Shown: positions 1-5,299 of the stretch, piece after piece | Position numbering within the stretch: the first letter of the stretch is position 1 | Layout: each line of letters begins with the position of its first letter | Origin: an uncultured Collinsella sp. | GTDB taxonomy: Bacteria > Actinomycetota > Coriobacteriia > Coriobacteriales > Coriobacteriaceae | DNA length: 5,354 bases | Assembly: GCA_900549215.1 (NCBI GenBank) | Contig: URNJ01000119.1 | Location: forward strand, 1 to 5,354 | Reading direction: 5' to 3' | The notes under the pieces: generated by a model | What the model was told of the DNA's origin: nothing | Database searches by the model: none | Seen by the model: only the letters and a program-made list of their open reading frames with translations | Translations under genes and position numbers: made by a program

Positions 1-192
1 CCGGGCGAGACGTCTGCGGGCGGCGGACATGGGACCGGCAAGAAGGGCAGCAAGGCCCACGGTGGCGCCGCCGGCAAGGGGCCCAAGGGCAGCAAGGGCC
101 ACGGCGGCATGTCGCGTGCGCAGAACACCGCAGGCCGCAACCGCGCGGCCCAGGGACGACAGGGCGCCAACGGAGGCGGCAGACGCAACTAG
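1..192 (+). CDS. C-terminal tail of an unidentified protein (partial), Gly/Lys/Arg-rich
   Basis: The reading frame is open from the first base and ends at TAG 190-192, giving 63 residues of a gene whose start lies outside the window. The peptide is low complexity and strongly basic. It contains two near-identical units, KGSKAHGG (bases 43-66) and KGSKGHGG (85-108), followed by a stretch of the type MSRAQNTAGRNRAAQGRQG and a GGGRRN end. No catalytic domain is visible. Tails of this kind are common on RNA-binding proteins such as DEAD-box RNA helicases, RNase R or some ribosome-associated factors, where they add non-specific RNA affinity, so one of these is a reasonable guess but cannot be proven from the tail alone. 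The very high GC (47 of 60 bases in 61-120) and the wobble-position substitution between the repeats support real coding in this frame. The overlapping ORF in frame 2 is a shadow. Confidence 0.6.
   Translation, partial: PGETSAGGGHGTGKKGSKAHGGAAGKGPKGSKGHGGMSRAQNTAGRNRAAQGRQGANGGGRRN
43..108 (+). repeat. Imperfect 24-bp direct repeat inside the basic tail
   Basis: Bases 43-66 and 85-108 match at 22 of 24 positions, with a period of 42 bp (14 codons). They encode KGSKAHGG and KGSKGHGG. One difference is silent (GGT/GGC) and the other changes Ala to Gly. This is an in-frame duplication typical of expanding low-complexity tails. Confidence 0.75.
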
Positions 193-221
193 CGCGGCGA
201 GGCGGCATGCCGCCGTTGGCG
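165..221 (+). other. Inverted repeat spanning the stop codon of the 5' partial gene
   Basis: CGCCAACGG at 165-173 is perfectly complementary to CCGTTGGCG at 213-221. The stem can continue after one mismatch with 175-177 against 209-211. The TAG stop (190-192) lies in the loop. A competing small palindrome, GGCGGCATGCCGCC, lies at 201-214. No T-run follows on the plus strand, so this is not a classical intrinsic terminator. It may be a 3'-end stabilising or pausing structure, or simply a consequence of high GC. Confidence 0.35.
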
Positions 222-238
222 ACACGACACGCCCCACC

Positions 239-289
239 AATAAAATGCCGCTCGCTGGGGCGTCGCAGAACGATTCCCCGGCGAGCGGC
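239..289 (-). terminator. Intrinsic terminator of the PTS operon, possibly bidirectional
   Basis: Bases 247-260 and 276-289 form a 14-bp stem around a 15-base loop. Thirteen pairs are Watson-Crick; the remaining one is G-U on plus-strand RNA and an A-C mismatch on minus-strand RNA. On the minus strand the stem is followed by ATTTTATT (246 down to 239), and it begins about 30 bases after the stop codon of the EIIBC gene, which is the expected place for a terminator. On the plus strand the following sequence is only moderately T-rich (ATTAATATTGTCTAT), so it could also stop the converging 5' gene, but less convincingly. Confidence 0.75.
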
Positions 290-318
290 CGATTAATATT
301 GTCTATCTCAAAACGTCG

Positions 319-1689
319 TTACTTTTTGTCGAAACGACCATAGAGCGCAAACGAGAGCGCCGCAGAGATAACCCAAGTCAAAGCGATGCAGACGACAATC
401 ATGATCAGGTTCATGGGATTGCCGCTTGGATCGGCATAAACGGGCAACGAGGTAATGCCGGGCATAACAAAGCCGAAGCACTTTGCGCCGAGAACAACGG
501 TAAGCGCACCGCCAATGCCATCCGCAATCATCGCAGCGATAAGCGGAGTCCTGTTAGGAACCTGAACGGTAAACAAGGCGGGCTCGGAAATTCCCATAAA
601 TGCTGAGAAGGCGCACGTCATTGCAGCGGACTTGAGCTTTTCGTCGGTCATGCGCAGGGCTGCACCAAAAGACGCACCGCTTTCGGCGAGGTTATGGCAG
701 AAAGAGATCGGGAGCAGATAGTCATACCCAAGCGTTGCGATATTGGAAATCTGGATAGGGCTCGTTGACTGATGCATGCCGAAGAGCACGATAAGCGGCA
801 TAAAGAAGCCCAGCAGAAAACCGGCAACGGGGCCTAACGTCGAGAATAGCCAAACGATACCGTTGGCAAGACCAAGACCGCACCAGGCACCAATCGGAGC
901 GAGCACAAACAGGTTGACGGGAATCACGATAGCAAGGGAGAGCGCCGGAACGACAACGAGCTTAAAAAGATCCGGCACGACTTTGTCGATTGCACGATAT
1001 ACAAAAGACAAGCCAATGACGCCAAAGATAACCGGGAACACGGAATCGGCGTAGCTAAAAATCGGCACCGCAAAACCGAACAGCGCAAGGGGCGTCTCGC
1101 CCGTACCGACAGCGTTGACAATGGTCGGGTACATCAGCGATCCGGCAACACAAAGCGCAAGCGAACGGTTGACCCGGAACTTATCAGCTGTAGACATTGC
1201 CAGCAAAAACGGCAAGAAGTAGAACGGGATATCCGAAATCATATTGAATATCGCAAAGTCGCCGGCACCCGTGTCGATTCCAAAAGCCGCGATAGCAGCC
1301 AGGATGCCCTTTACGATGCCTCCCGCCACCAGTGCGGGAATGATAGCGGAAAAGATGCCGGTGATGATATCGAATACGCGAGCCGAACCTTTTTGGAGCT
1401 CAGGCTGCTCGGCGTCGGCGGAGACCTCGCCACCCATCCTGTCACCTAGCATGGGCTCCAATTCGTCATATACCGACCCCACGCTGGCGCCGATGATAAC
1501 TTGCCACTGTCCGTCTTTAACCTGCGCGCCCAAGGCGCCGTCAAGCGTCTTAAGGGCCTCCAGGTCTGCCTTGCTATCGTCCTTCAGGTTGAATCTGAGC
1601 CTTGTAATGCAGTGCGTTGCCATAACAACGTTATCGGCGCCGCCCACGAGCTCGAGGACACGAGCGGCCAGTTCCTTCTTGTCTGCCAC
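319..1689 (-). CDS. PTS beta-glucoside-type permease, EIIBC, without EIIA domain
   Basis: This is a sugar-specific phosphotransferase permease of the glucose-glucoside superfamily. It takes a sugar across the membrane and phosphorylates it, most likely a beta-glucoside given the neighbouring GH1 enzyme. Residues about 5-85 form the EIIB domain with the phosphorylation-site cysteine Cys27 in the THCITRLRF motif and the later QVIIG strand. A polar linker follows (about 86-100), then a multi-spanning EIIC domain (about 105-450) with the family signatures GMHQ (304-307) and GISEPALF (366-373). There is no C-terminal EIIA domain, unlike BglF/BglP of about 610-630 residues; the length of 456 matches IIBC proteins such as AscF or ScrA, so EIIA must come from elsewhere. 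I chose GTG at 1689 because AGGAG lies 8 bases upstream; the GTG at 1698 would overlap that site. The gene lies 11 bp after the glucosidase gene and is probably translationally coupled to it. A sucrose-type specificity cannot be excluded from the sequence. Confidence 0.93.
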   Translation of the reverse strand: MADKKELAARVLELVGGADNVVMATHCITRLRFNLKDDSKADLEALKTLDGALGAQVKDGQWQVIIGASVGSVYDELEPMLGDRMGGEVSADAEQPELQKGSARVFDIITGIFSAIIPALVAGGIVKGILAAIAAFGIDTGAGDFAIFNMISDIPFYFLPFLLAMSTADKFRVNRSLALCVAGSLMYPTIVNAVGTGETPLALFGFAVPIFSYADSVFPVIFGVIGLSFVYRAIDKVVPDLFKLVVVPALSLAIVIPVNLFVLAPIGAWCGLGLANGIVWLFSTLGPVAGFLLGFFMPLIVLFGMHQSTSPIQISNIATLGYDYLLPISFCHNLAESGASFGAALRMTDEKLKSAAMTCAFSAFMGISEPALFTVQVPNRTPLIAAMIADGIGGALTVVLGAKCFGFVMPGITSLPVYADPSGNPMNLIMIVVCIALTWVISAALSFALYGRFDKK

Positions 1690-1697
1690 GACAATCA

Positions 1698-1702
1698 CTC
1701 CT
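1698..1702 (-). promoter_or_regulatory. Ribosome binding site of the EIIBC gene, overlapping the upstream stop codon
   Basis: On the minus strand the sequence reads TAGGAG, in which TAG (1703-1701) is the stop of the glucosidase gene and AGGAG (1702-1698) is the Shine-Dalgarno site. Eight bases separate it from GTG at 1689. This decides the start and implies that terminating ribosomes can reinitiate on the permease gene. Confidence 0.7.
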
Positions 1703-3179
1703 ACCCAAGATCCTCGCCATTAGTGGCGATACATTTCTGATACCAATAGAAAGAGTCTTTACGCGAGCGCTCCGCAGTGCCGTTGCCGCAATTATCCAGA
1801 TCGACATAGATAAGCCCGTAGCGCTTGTCCATCGTAAGAGGACCGCAGGCAACAAGGTCAATGAATCCCCAGATCATGTATCCGCGCACGTCAACGCCAT
1901 CGATCACCGCTTCTTTAAGGCACTTTATGTGCTGGCGCAAATAATCGATTCGATACTCGTCGTGGATGCTGCCATCCTCCTCGACTACATCAGATGTACC
2001 GAGGCCGTTCTCGGCGATATACAGGGGCAGCCCATAGCGGTCATACATCTGGTTAAGGGTAACCCTCAGGCCAATGGGATCGAGCTGCCAGCCCCACTCA
2101 CTCGTCTCGAGATAAGGGTTCTTGTTTGCCATGACCAGATTTCCCGCAGTCTTCTCCCATCCCTGATCGCAGGTGGATACCTGGGAAAAGTAGTACGAGA
2201 AGGCCAGGAAGTCGACCGTGTTGCGAGCGATGAGCTCTTCATCGCCCGGCTCCATTTGAATCTCGATATCGCACGCGTCGAAATAGCGATTCATATAAGC
2301 GGGGTATTTTCCACGAGCCATCACGTCCGTATAGAACCAGTTGGAATACTGGTCGTCGTGAATAGCCTGCATGTTATCTTCGGGACGGCAGGTGGCGGGA
2401 TACGTACAGAATCGAGCGATCATGCCGCCAACGGGAGTATCGGGCGAAAGACGATGGACAATCTCGACGGCACGCGCATTGGCAACGAACTCGTGGTGCA
2501 GGCACTGGAAGATGGCTCGATCGAAGTTCTCCCCCTCTTCGTCTTTGACCAGACAGACCCCGTCCCAAGGCGAAAAACGCGCTGCATTGAACTCGTTAAA
2601 AGGCAGCCAGAAATCGACCAGATCGCCCAATTCCGTAACGATTGTCTCGACATAGCGGGCGAAGAAATCAATCGTCTTGCGATTCTTCCATCCCCCATAT
2701 GTGGTGACAAGATTTACCGGGATGTCATAGTGGAGCATGGTGACGAAGGTTTTAATGCCGTGCTTTTTGCACTCACCCAGCATGCTTCGATACCACTCGA
2801 TGCCTTCGCGGTTAGGCTCAAGATCATCTCCGTTAGGATAGATTCGGCTCCAGCAAATAGAAGTGCGGAACAGCTTGAGGCCCATCTCCGCAAAAAGCGC
2901 GATGTCCTCACGGTAGTGATGATAGAAGTCGTTACCGCGCCTAAACGGGTAGAACTCAACACCATCATCTGCGAGAGCGTTCATTAGTTCGTCATGGCAG
3001 AAGGGGTTGTTTTGATGCTTGTCCTCAATCTGGTCATGAGTCCAGGTACCATCCAGCCATCGACAATCCTGCGTCGACTTTCCCTTTCCGCCCTCATTCC
3101 AGGCGCCATCGGCCTGCGAGCACGATATGGCTCCGCCCCATAAAAAGTCGGAGTCAAACCCATGTTTTAACTTACTCAT
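1701..3179 (-). CDS. 6-phospho-beta-glucosidase, glycoside hydrolase family 1
   Basis: The product (492 residues, usual GH1 size) is a cytoplasmic retaining glycosidase expected to split 6-phospho-beta-glucosides delivered by the adjacent PTS permease. The N-terminus has the GH1 pattern FLWGG followed by a substrate-binding Gln and NEGGKG (about 12-32). The LHYDIP segment carries the conserved His (150). The acid/base Glu is in FNE (Glu196) and the nucleophile in YIAENG (Glu390). Near the C-terminus KRYG-IYVD (Lys452, Tyr454) matches the phosphate-binding Lys and Tyr of the 6-phospho branch. The serine expected eight residues before that lysine (DLVS) is Ala444 (DLVA), which is unusual. The start is ATG 3179, because AGGAGG ends 4 bases upstream and the GH1 homology begins soon after it; the upstream in-frame ATG at 3251 has no comparable site and would add 24 unrelated residues. 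The closest known functional types are AscB/BglA/ArbB, but I cannot choose among these names. Confidence 0.93.
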   Translation of the reverse strand: MSKLKHGFDSDFLWGGAISCSQADGAWNEGGKGKSTQDCRWLDGTWTHDQIEDKHQNNPFCHDELMNALADDGVEFYPFRRGNDFYHHYREDIALFAEMGLKLFRTSICWSRIYPNGDDLEPNREGIEWYRSMLGECKKHGIKTFVTMLHYDIPVNLVTTYGGWKNRKTIDFFARYVETIVTELGDLVDFWLPFNEFNAARFSPWDGVCLVKDEEGENFDRAIFQCLHHEFVANARAVEIVHRLSPDTPVGGMIARFCTYPATCRPEDNMQAIHDDQYSNWFYTDVMARGKYPAYMNRYFDACDIEIQMEPGDEELIARNTVDFLAFSYYFSQVSTCDQGWEKTAGNLVMANKNPYLETSEWGWQLDPIGLRVTLNQMYDRYGLPLYIAENGLGTSDVVEEDGSIHDEYRIDYLRQHIKCLKEAVIDGVDVRGYMIWGFIDLVACGPLTMDKRYGLIYVDLDNCGNGTAERSRKDSFYWYQKCIATNGEDLG

Positions 3180-3183
3180 TTGC

Positions 3184-3189
3184 CCTCCT
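3184..3189 (-). promoter_or_regulatory. Ribosome binding site of the glucosidase gene
   Basis: AGGAGG on the minus strand, then GCAA, then ATG (3179-3177). It is a perfect Shine-Dalgarno match and decides between this start and the upstream in-frame ATG at 3251. Confidence 0.85.
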
Positions 3190-3251
3190 TGATCGGATGC
3201 TCCAGCGGATAACCCAATACTAGGAAGAACAAGATGCATAAGATATCGCAT

Positions 3252-3265
3252 AGAAAGCGTTTGTT
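3252..3265. promoter_or_regulatory. Cre-like / LacI-family operator-like core
   Basis: AGAAAGCGTTTGTT contains the near-symmetric core AAAGCGTTT, which resembles the centre of CcpA cre sites and other LacI-family operators (central CG flanked by A-run and T-run). The outer bases fit poorly. It overlaps the -35 of the regulator promoter and the start-point region of the proposed sugar operon promoter, where a repressor would be effective. It may be chance in AT-rich DNA. Confidence 0.3.
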
Positions 3266-3288
3266 TATAACATTTTTTTAGATATAAT
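3261..3288 (+). promoter_or_regulatory. Promoter of the AraC-type regulator gene
   Basis: The -35 is TTGTTT (3261-3266), there are 16 bases of spacer with a T-run, and the -10 is a perfect TATAAT (3283-3288). Transcription would start near 3295 and leave a leader of about 38 bases before ATG 3333. Confidence 0.7.
3264..3269 (-). promoter_or_regulatory. Candidate -10 element of the sugar operon
   Basis: On the minus strand the hexamer reads TATAAA (5 of 6 matches to consensus). At 16-18 bases upstream no acceptable -35 exists (CGGTAT or neighbours), and that spot is occupied by one copy of the TACCGTT repeat. This is what an activator-dependent promoter looks like. Transcription would start near 3257, giving a leader of about 78 bases. 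Other weak -10-like hexamers lie downstream, so this is tentative. Confidence 0.4.
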
Positions 3289-3315
3289 ACCGTTTAAGGC
3301 ATCGATTCTACCGTT
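3288..3315. promoter_or_regulatory. TACCGTT direct repeat at 21-bp spacing, candidate AraC-type operator
   Basis: TACCGTT occurs at 3288-3294 and again at 3309-3315, exactly 21 bp apart, which is two helical turns. Just beyond the 7-mer the copies continue with TTA and TCA. AraC-family regulators often bind paired direct-repeat half-sites of this spacing on one DNA face. The first copy overlaps the place of the missing -35 of the sugar operon promoter, and both lie at or just after the start point of the regulator gene. Binding could thus activate the operon and repress the regulator. This is inference from position and spacing. Confidence 0.45.
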
Positions 3316-3332
3316 CACCCCTGGAGCACCCC

Positions 3333-4325
3333 ATGGATTCGAATCTCAAACAGCTGCTCTATACGCATACCGAGACCGAAGAGTGGCATCGCACACATCC
3401 GGGAGAGCTCAGCCCGCGATATAACAGAGTGGAAACCACAACCATTAACGGCGAAGAGGTCTATCTGTTTGATTGGAAAGAAACTCTCGACGAAAACCCC
3501 GTGGGCCTTATCAAGGAGTCGCGCTTTACCGATATTCCTCCTCATATCAATCGGGATATGGAGCTTAACTACGTGTACGACGGCGTCTGCACGTTTATCG
3601 TCAACGGACGGCGACTACTCCTTAAAAAGGGCGACGTGCTCATTTGCAACACCGGCGTAGTCAGAAGCGTTCCATACGTTAAGGGCGAGCATGATATCGT
3701 CATTTCGATCGTCTTCAAAAAAGAAATGTTCGATTCGTTGTTCCTGAGCCAGCTACCCGGCGCGTCACCATTAACGAATCTTCTATTTGATTTTGTGTCC
3801 AAAAACCGCGAGGCCCGAAAATATCTCATTCTTCCAGAGGAATACGCCCGACATGCGCGACGCCTCATCGAGATGCTCTTTATCGAATATCACTTTAAAG
3901 ATGCCTATTCCAATGAACTCATGAGGCACCTCGCCGTCAGCCTATTCCTTGTTCTCATTCGAGGACTGTACCGACGCTCCGCAACTGATAACCAGGCGAT
4001 CATGTCGGACGAACGCATCGTGTCGATTCTGAATCATATTGAGCGAAGCTACGGCGACTGCACACTCGAAAGCATTGCGAGCGATACGGGTTATAGCACC
4101 AGCTATCTCAGCAGCTTGATCAAGCAAAAAACCGGCAAAACGTTTTCGCAAATCAAGCTCAACCAGCAGCTCACAGAGGCGGCATATCTTCTCAATAACA
4201 CCGAGCGCAGCGTGCAGTATGTAGCCCGAAAAGTCGGCATCTCCAACATGTCATTCTTTTACTCAAAATTTAAAGAAGCATTCGGCGAAACGCCAGGTGC
4301 GTTCAGGACGCATCGGTCTAATTAA
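3333..4325 (+). CDS. AraC-family transcriptional regulator with N-terminal cupin domain
   Basis: The 330-residue product has the standard two-part layout of sugar-responsive AraC regulators. Residues about 65-130 show a cupin-like ligand-binding pattern (PPH, then E-L-YVYDG, then a Gly and a KKGD turn). Residues about 228-327 hold the DNA-binding domain with two helix-turn-helix units: LESIASDTGYSTSYLSSLIK (about 245-264) and VARKVGISNMSFFYSKFKEA (about 297-316), ending in the typical FGETPGAFR. The start ATG 3333 is preceded by GGAG at 3323-3326. The gene is divergent from the PTS/GH1 operon, so it is very likely its regulator, responding to the phosphorylated sugar or to the free glucoside; the ligand cannot be read from the sequence. 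No transmembrane segment or signal peptide is seen. Autoregulation is plausible because the candidate operator overlaps its own start point. Confidence 0.93.
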   Translation: MDSNLKQLLYTHTETEEWHRTHPGELSPRYNRVETTTINGEEVYLFDWKETLDENPVGLIKESRFTDIPPHINRDMELNYVYDGVCTFIVNGRRLLLKKGDVLICNTGVVRSVPYVKGEHDIVISIVFKKEMFDSLFLSQLPGASPLTNLLFDFVSKNREARKYLILPEEYARHARRLIEMLFIEYHFKDAYSNELMRHLAVSLFLVLIRGLYRRSATDNQAIMSDERIVSILNHIERSYGDCTLESIASDTGYSTSYLSSLIKQKTGKTFSQIKLNQQLTEAAYLLNNTERSVQYVARKVGISNMSFFYSKFKEAFGETPGAFRTHRSN

Positions 4326-4347
4326 AGGCGTTATTACTCAGACCGAT
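4312..4347. other. Inverted repeat spanning both convergent stop codons
   Basis: ATCGGTCT at 4312-4319 is the exact reverse complement of AGACCGAT at 4340-4347, with a 20-base loop that holds both stop codons (4323-4325 on plus and 4336-4334 on minus). The arms lie in the last codons of each gene. No T-run follows on either strand, so it is not a standard intrinsic terminator. It could act as a shared 3'-end structure for both mRNAs. Confidence 0.45.
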
Positions 4348-5248
4348 CAGCTTCGCGCGACACGGGAATGCGCAATCGAAGCAGCGAGCGCATCGCCTCT
4401 ACCAGCACAAAGCCGGCGATGCCAACCGTGACCACAACGTCGAGCGGTGTGCCCACAAACCACAGCAGCCCCATGCGATACGACCCGGCATTAAACGCAA
4501 AGTGCAGCAGAATCGTGTAGCGAAGCTTTCCGGTGGTCACGAGTACCCAACCAAAAATGAGGCCGGCAGCGCCCGCGTAGCAGCCCTGCACCCAGTTCAT
4601 GTGCATAAAGCCGAAGACCGCCGCCTGCAGCACGATTGCCGCGGCGACGCCCCAGGTACTCGGGGCCGCCCAGGGCACTATGGCGCCGTCCTGCGCGTTC
4701 GCGCGGCGCCGGCGCTTCCAGAACGAACGGCACTGTGGATTAAACGCACGCAGCGAAAACTCAAAGATGATGCCGCGCACCAGGAGCTCTTCGCAAAACG
4801 GAGCGCCGAGCACTGTGGTCAAGACAGCAAGAAGGCTGGTATCGCCCATGCCCGTCTCCTCGACGAGCTCGCTATAGTCTGCCGCGACCTCGGGCAGCAG
4901 CGACAGTACGCCGTCGCATAGGTAGCTAATGACCACCTGCATGGATAGGCCGATCACGACAACGCAGGCAATGCGCTTCCATGCCGCGCCTGCTCCCCCG
5001 CCGAGTGGGCGTTCGCCTTGCCGGCGCGCCATGAAGGAGCGGGGCCACAGATAGCGCCACCACAGCAGCGCCATCAAAAATGACGCCGTCTGAGCGGCAG
5101 CCTGGAACCATTGGATATCGAGATTGTCGATCGGATAGCCCGTCAGCACCGACACGGCATCGAGAACTGAAAACAGAACCATGCTCAGGGCAATATCGGC
5201 AGCAACAACACCAAAACAGGCAAGCGCCCAAATCATCGCATTGAGCAT
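4334..5248 (-). CDS. CPBP-family (Abi/CAAX-type) intramembrane metalloprotease
   Basis: The 304-residue product is an integral membrane protein with about seven or eight hydrophobic segments (for example 5-30, 52-68, 93-115, 138-152, 199-215, 222-240, 262-285). The three conserved CPBP motifs are present in order: EELLVRG (Glu153, Glu154, Arg158), FGFMH with Asn two residues later (Phe212, His216), and HFAFN (His249, Asn253). Those Glu and His residues are the presumed catalytic and metal-binding positions, so the enzyme looks intact. Known relatives include CAAX prenyl endopeptidase Rce1 and bacterial proteins linked to bacteriocin immunity or membrane protein processing; the substrate here is unknown. 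A basic hydrophilic loop of about 30 residues with KRRRR lies between motifs 1 and 2 (about 168-195). The start is ATG 5248, because AGGAGG lies 5 bases upstream; the upstream GTG at 5272 contains that site within its first codons. The gene converges with the regulator gene and appears functionally unrelated to it. Confidence 0.9.
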   Translation of the reverse strand: MLNAMIWALACFGVVAADIALSMVLFSVLDAVSVLTGYPIDNLDIQWFQAAAQTASFLMALLWWRYLWPRSFMARRQGERPLGGGAGAAWKRIACVVVIGLSMQVVISYLCDGVLSLLPEVAADYSELVEETGMGDTSLLAVLTTVLGAPFCEELLVRGIIFEFSLRAFNPQCRSFWKRRRRANAQDGAIVPWAAPSTWGVAAAIVLQAAVFGFMHMNWVQGCYAGAAGLIFGWVLVTTGKLRYTILLHFAFNAGSYRMGLLWFVGTPLDVVVTVGIAGFVLVEAMRSLLRLRIPVSREADRSE

Positions 5249-5253
5249 GCCAA

Positions 5254-5259
5254 CCTCCT
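5254..5259 (-). promoter_or_regulatory. Ribosome binding site of the CPBP protease gene
   Basis: AGGAGG on the minus strand with 5 bases to ATG 5248-5246. It favours this start over the in-frame GTG at 5272, which would place the Shine-Dalgarno site inside the coding sequence. Confidence 0.8.
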
Positions 5260-5272
5260 CAAAACCCGGCAC

Positions 5273-5299
5273 TTAGGGACGTTCCTTAACTGCCGGCAG
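5273..5299. other. Two adjacent palindromes in the leader of the CPBP gene
   Basis: TTAGGGACGTTCCTTAA (5273-5289) is an imperfect palindrome with arms TTAGGGA and TCCTTAA around CGT, with one mismatched position. It is directly followed by the perfect palindrome CTGCCGGCAG (5290-5299). Both lie 25 to 51 bases upstream of the start codon. They could be an operator or an RNA hairpin in the leader; I do not recognise either. The rest of 5249-5354 shows no clear promoter hexamers and no supportable gene. Confidence 0.3.

Larger units (their letters stand above)
3180..3332. promoter_or_regulatory. Divergent control region between the sugar operon and its regulator
   Basis: This 153-bp gap separates the starts of the glucosidase gene (-) and the AraC-type gene (+). 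It is the most AT-rich part of the window: 3241-3300 has 17 G/C in 60 by hand count. It contains a plus-strand promoter, a minus-strand -10-like hexamer, a cre-like core and a 21-bp-spaced direct repeat, each listed separately. I found no intrinsic terminator hairpin in the leader of the sugar operon (about 3257 to 3180), so BglG-type antitermination, common for bgl operons in other bacteria, is not suggested here. Confidence 0.75.

Noticed and set aside
29..343. Plus-strand ORF of 104 codons at the left edge
   Set aside because: It runs in frame 2 over the frame-1 basic tail, is composed of Ala/Arg/Pro as expected from a GC-rich shadow, and crosses the terminator hairpin.
1929..2987. Long plus-strand ORF of 352 codons
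   Set aside because: It is antisense to the GH1 gene, whose catalytic motifs are clear. It has no ribosome binding site and no recognisable domain, so it is a codon-bias shadow.
3180..3251. 24-residue N-terminal extension of the GH1 protein
   Set aside because: The upstream ATG lacks a good ribosome binding site and lies near the likely transcription start, whereas ATG 3179 has AGGAGG at the right distance and the GH1 homology begins just after it.
3198..3328. TGCTCCAG (3198-3205) and CTGGAGCA (3321-3328) as a long-range inverted repeat
   Set aside because: The second copy includes the GGAG ribosome binding site of the regulator gene, the arms are only 8 bp and 115 bases apart, and a chance match is likely.
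4502..4921. Plus-strand ORF of 139 codons inside the protease gene
   Set aside because: It is antisense to a gene with all three CPBP motifs, has no ribosome binding site, and shows no recognisable domain.
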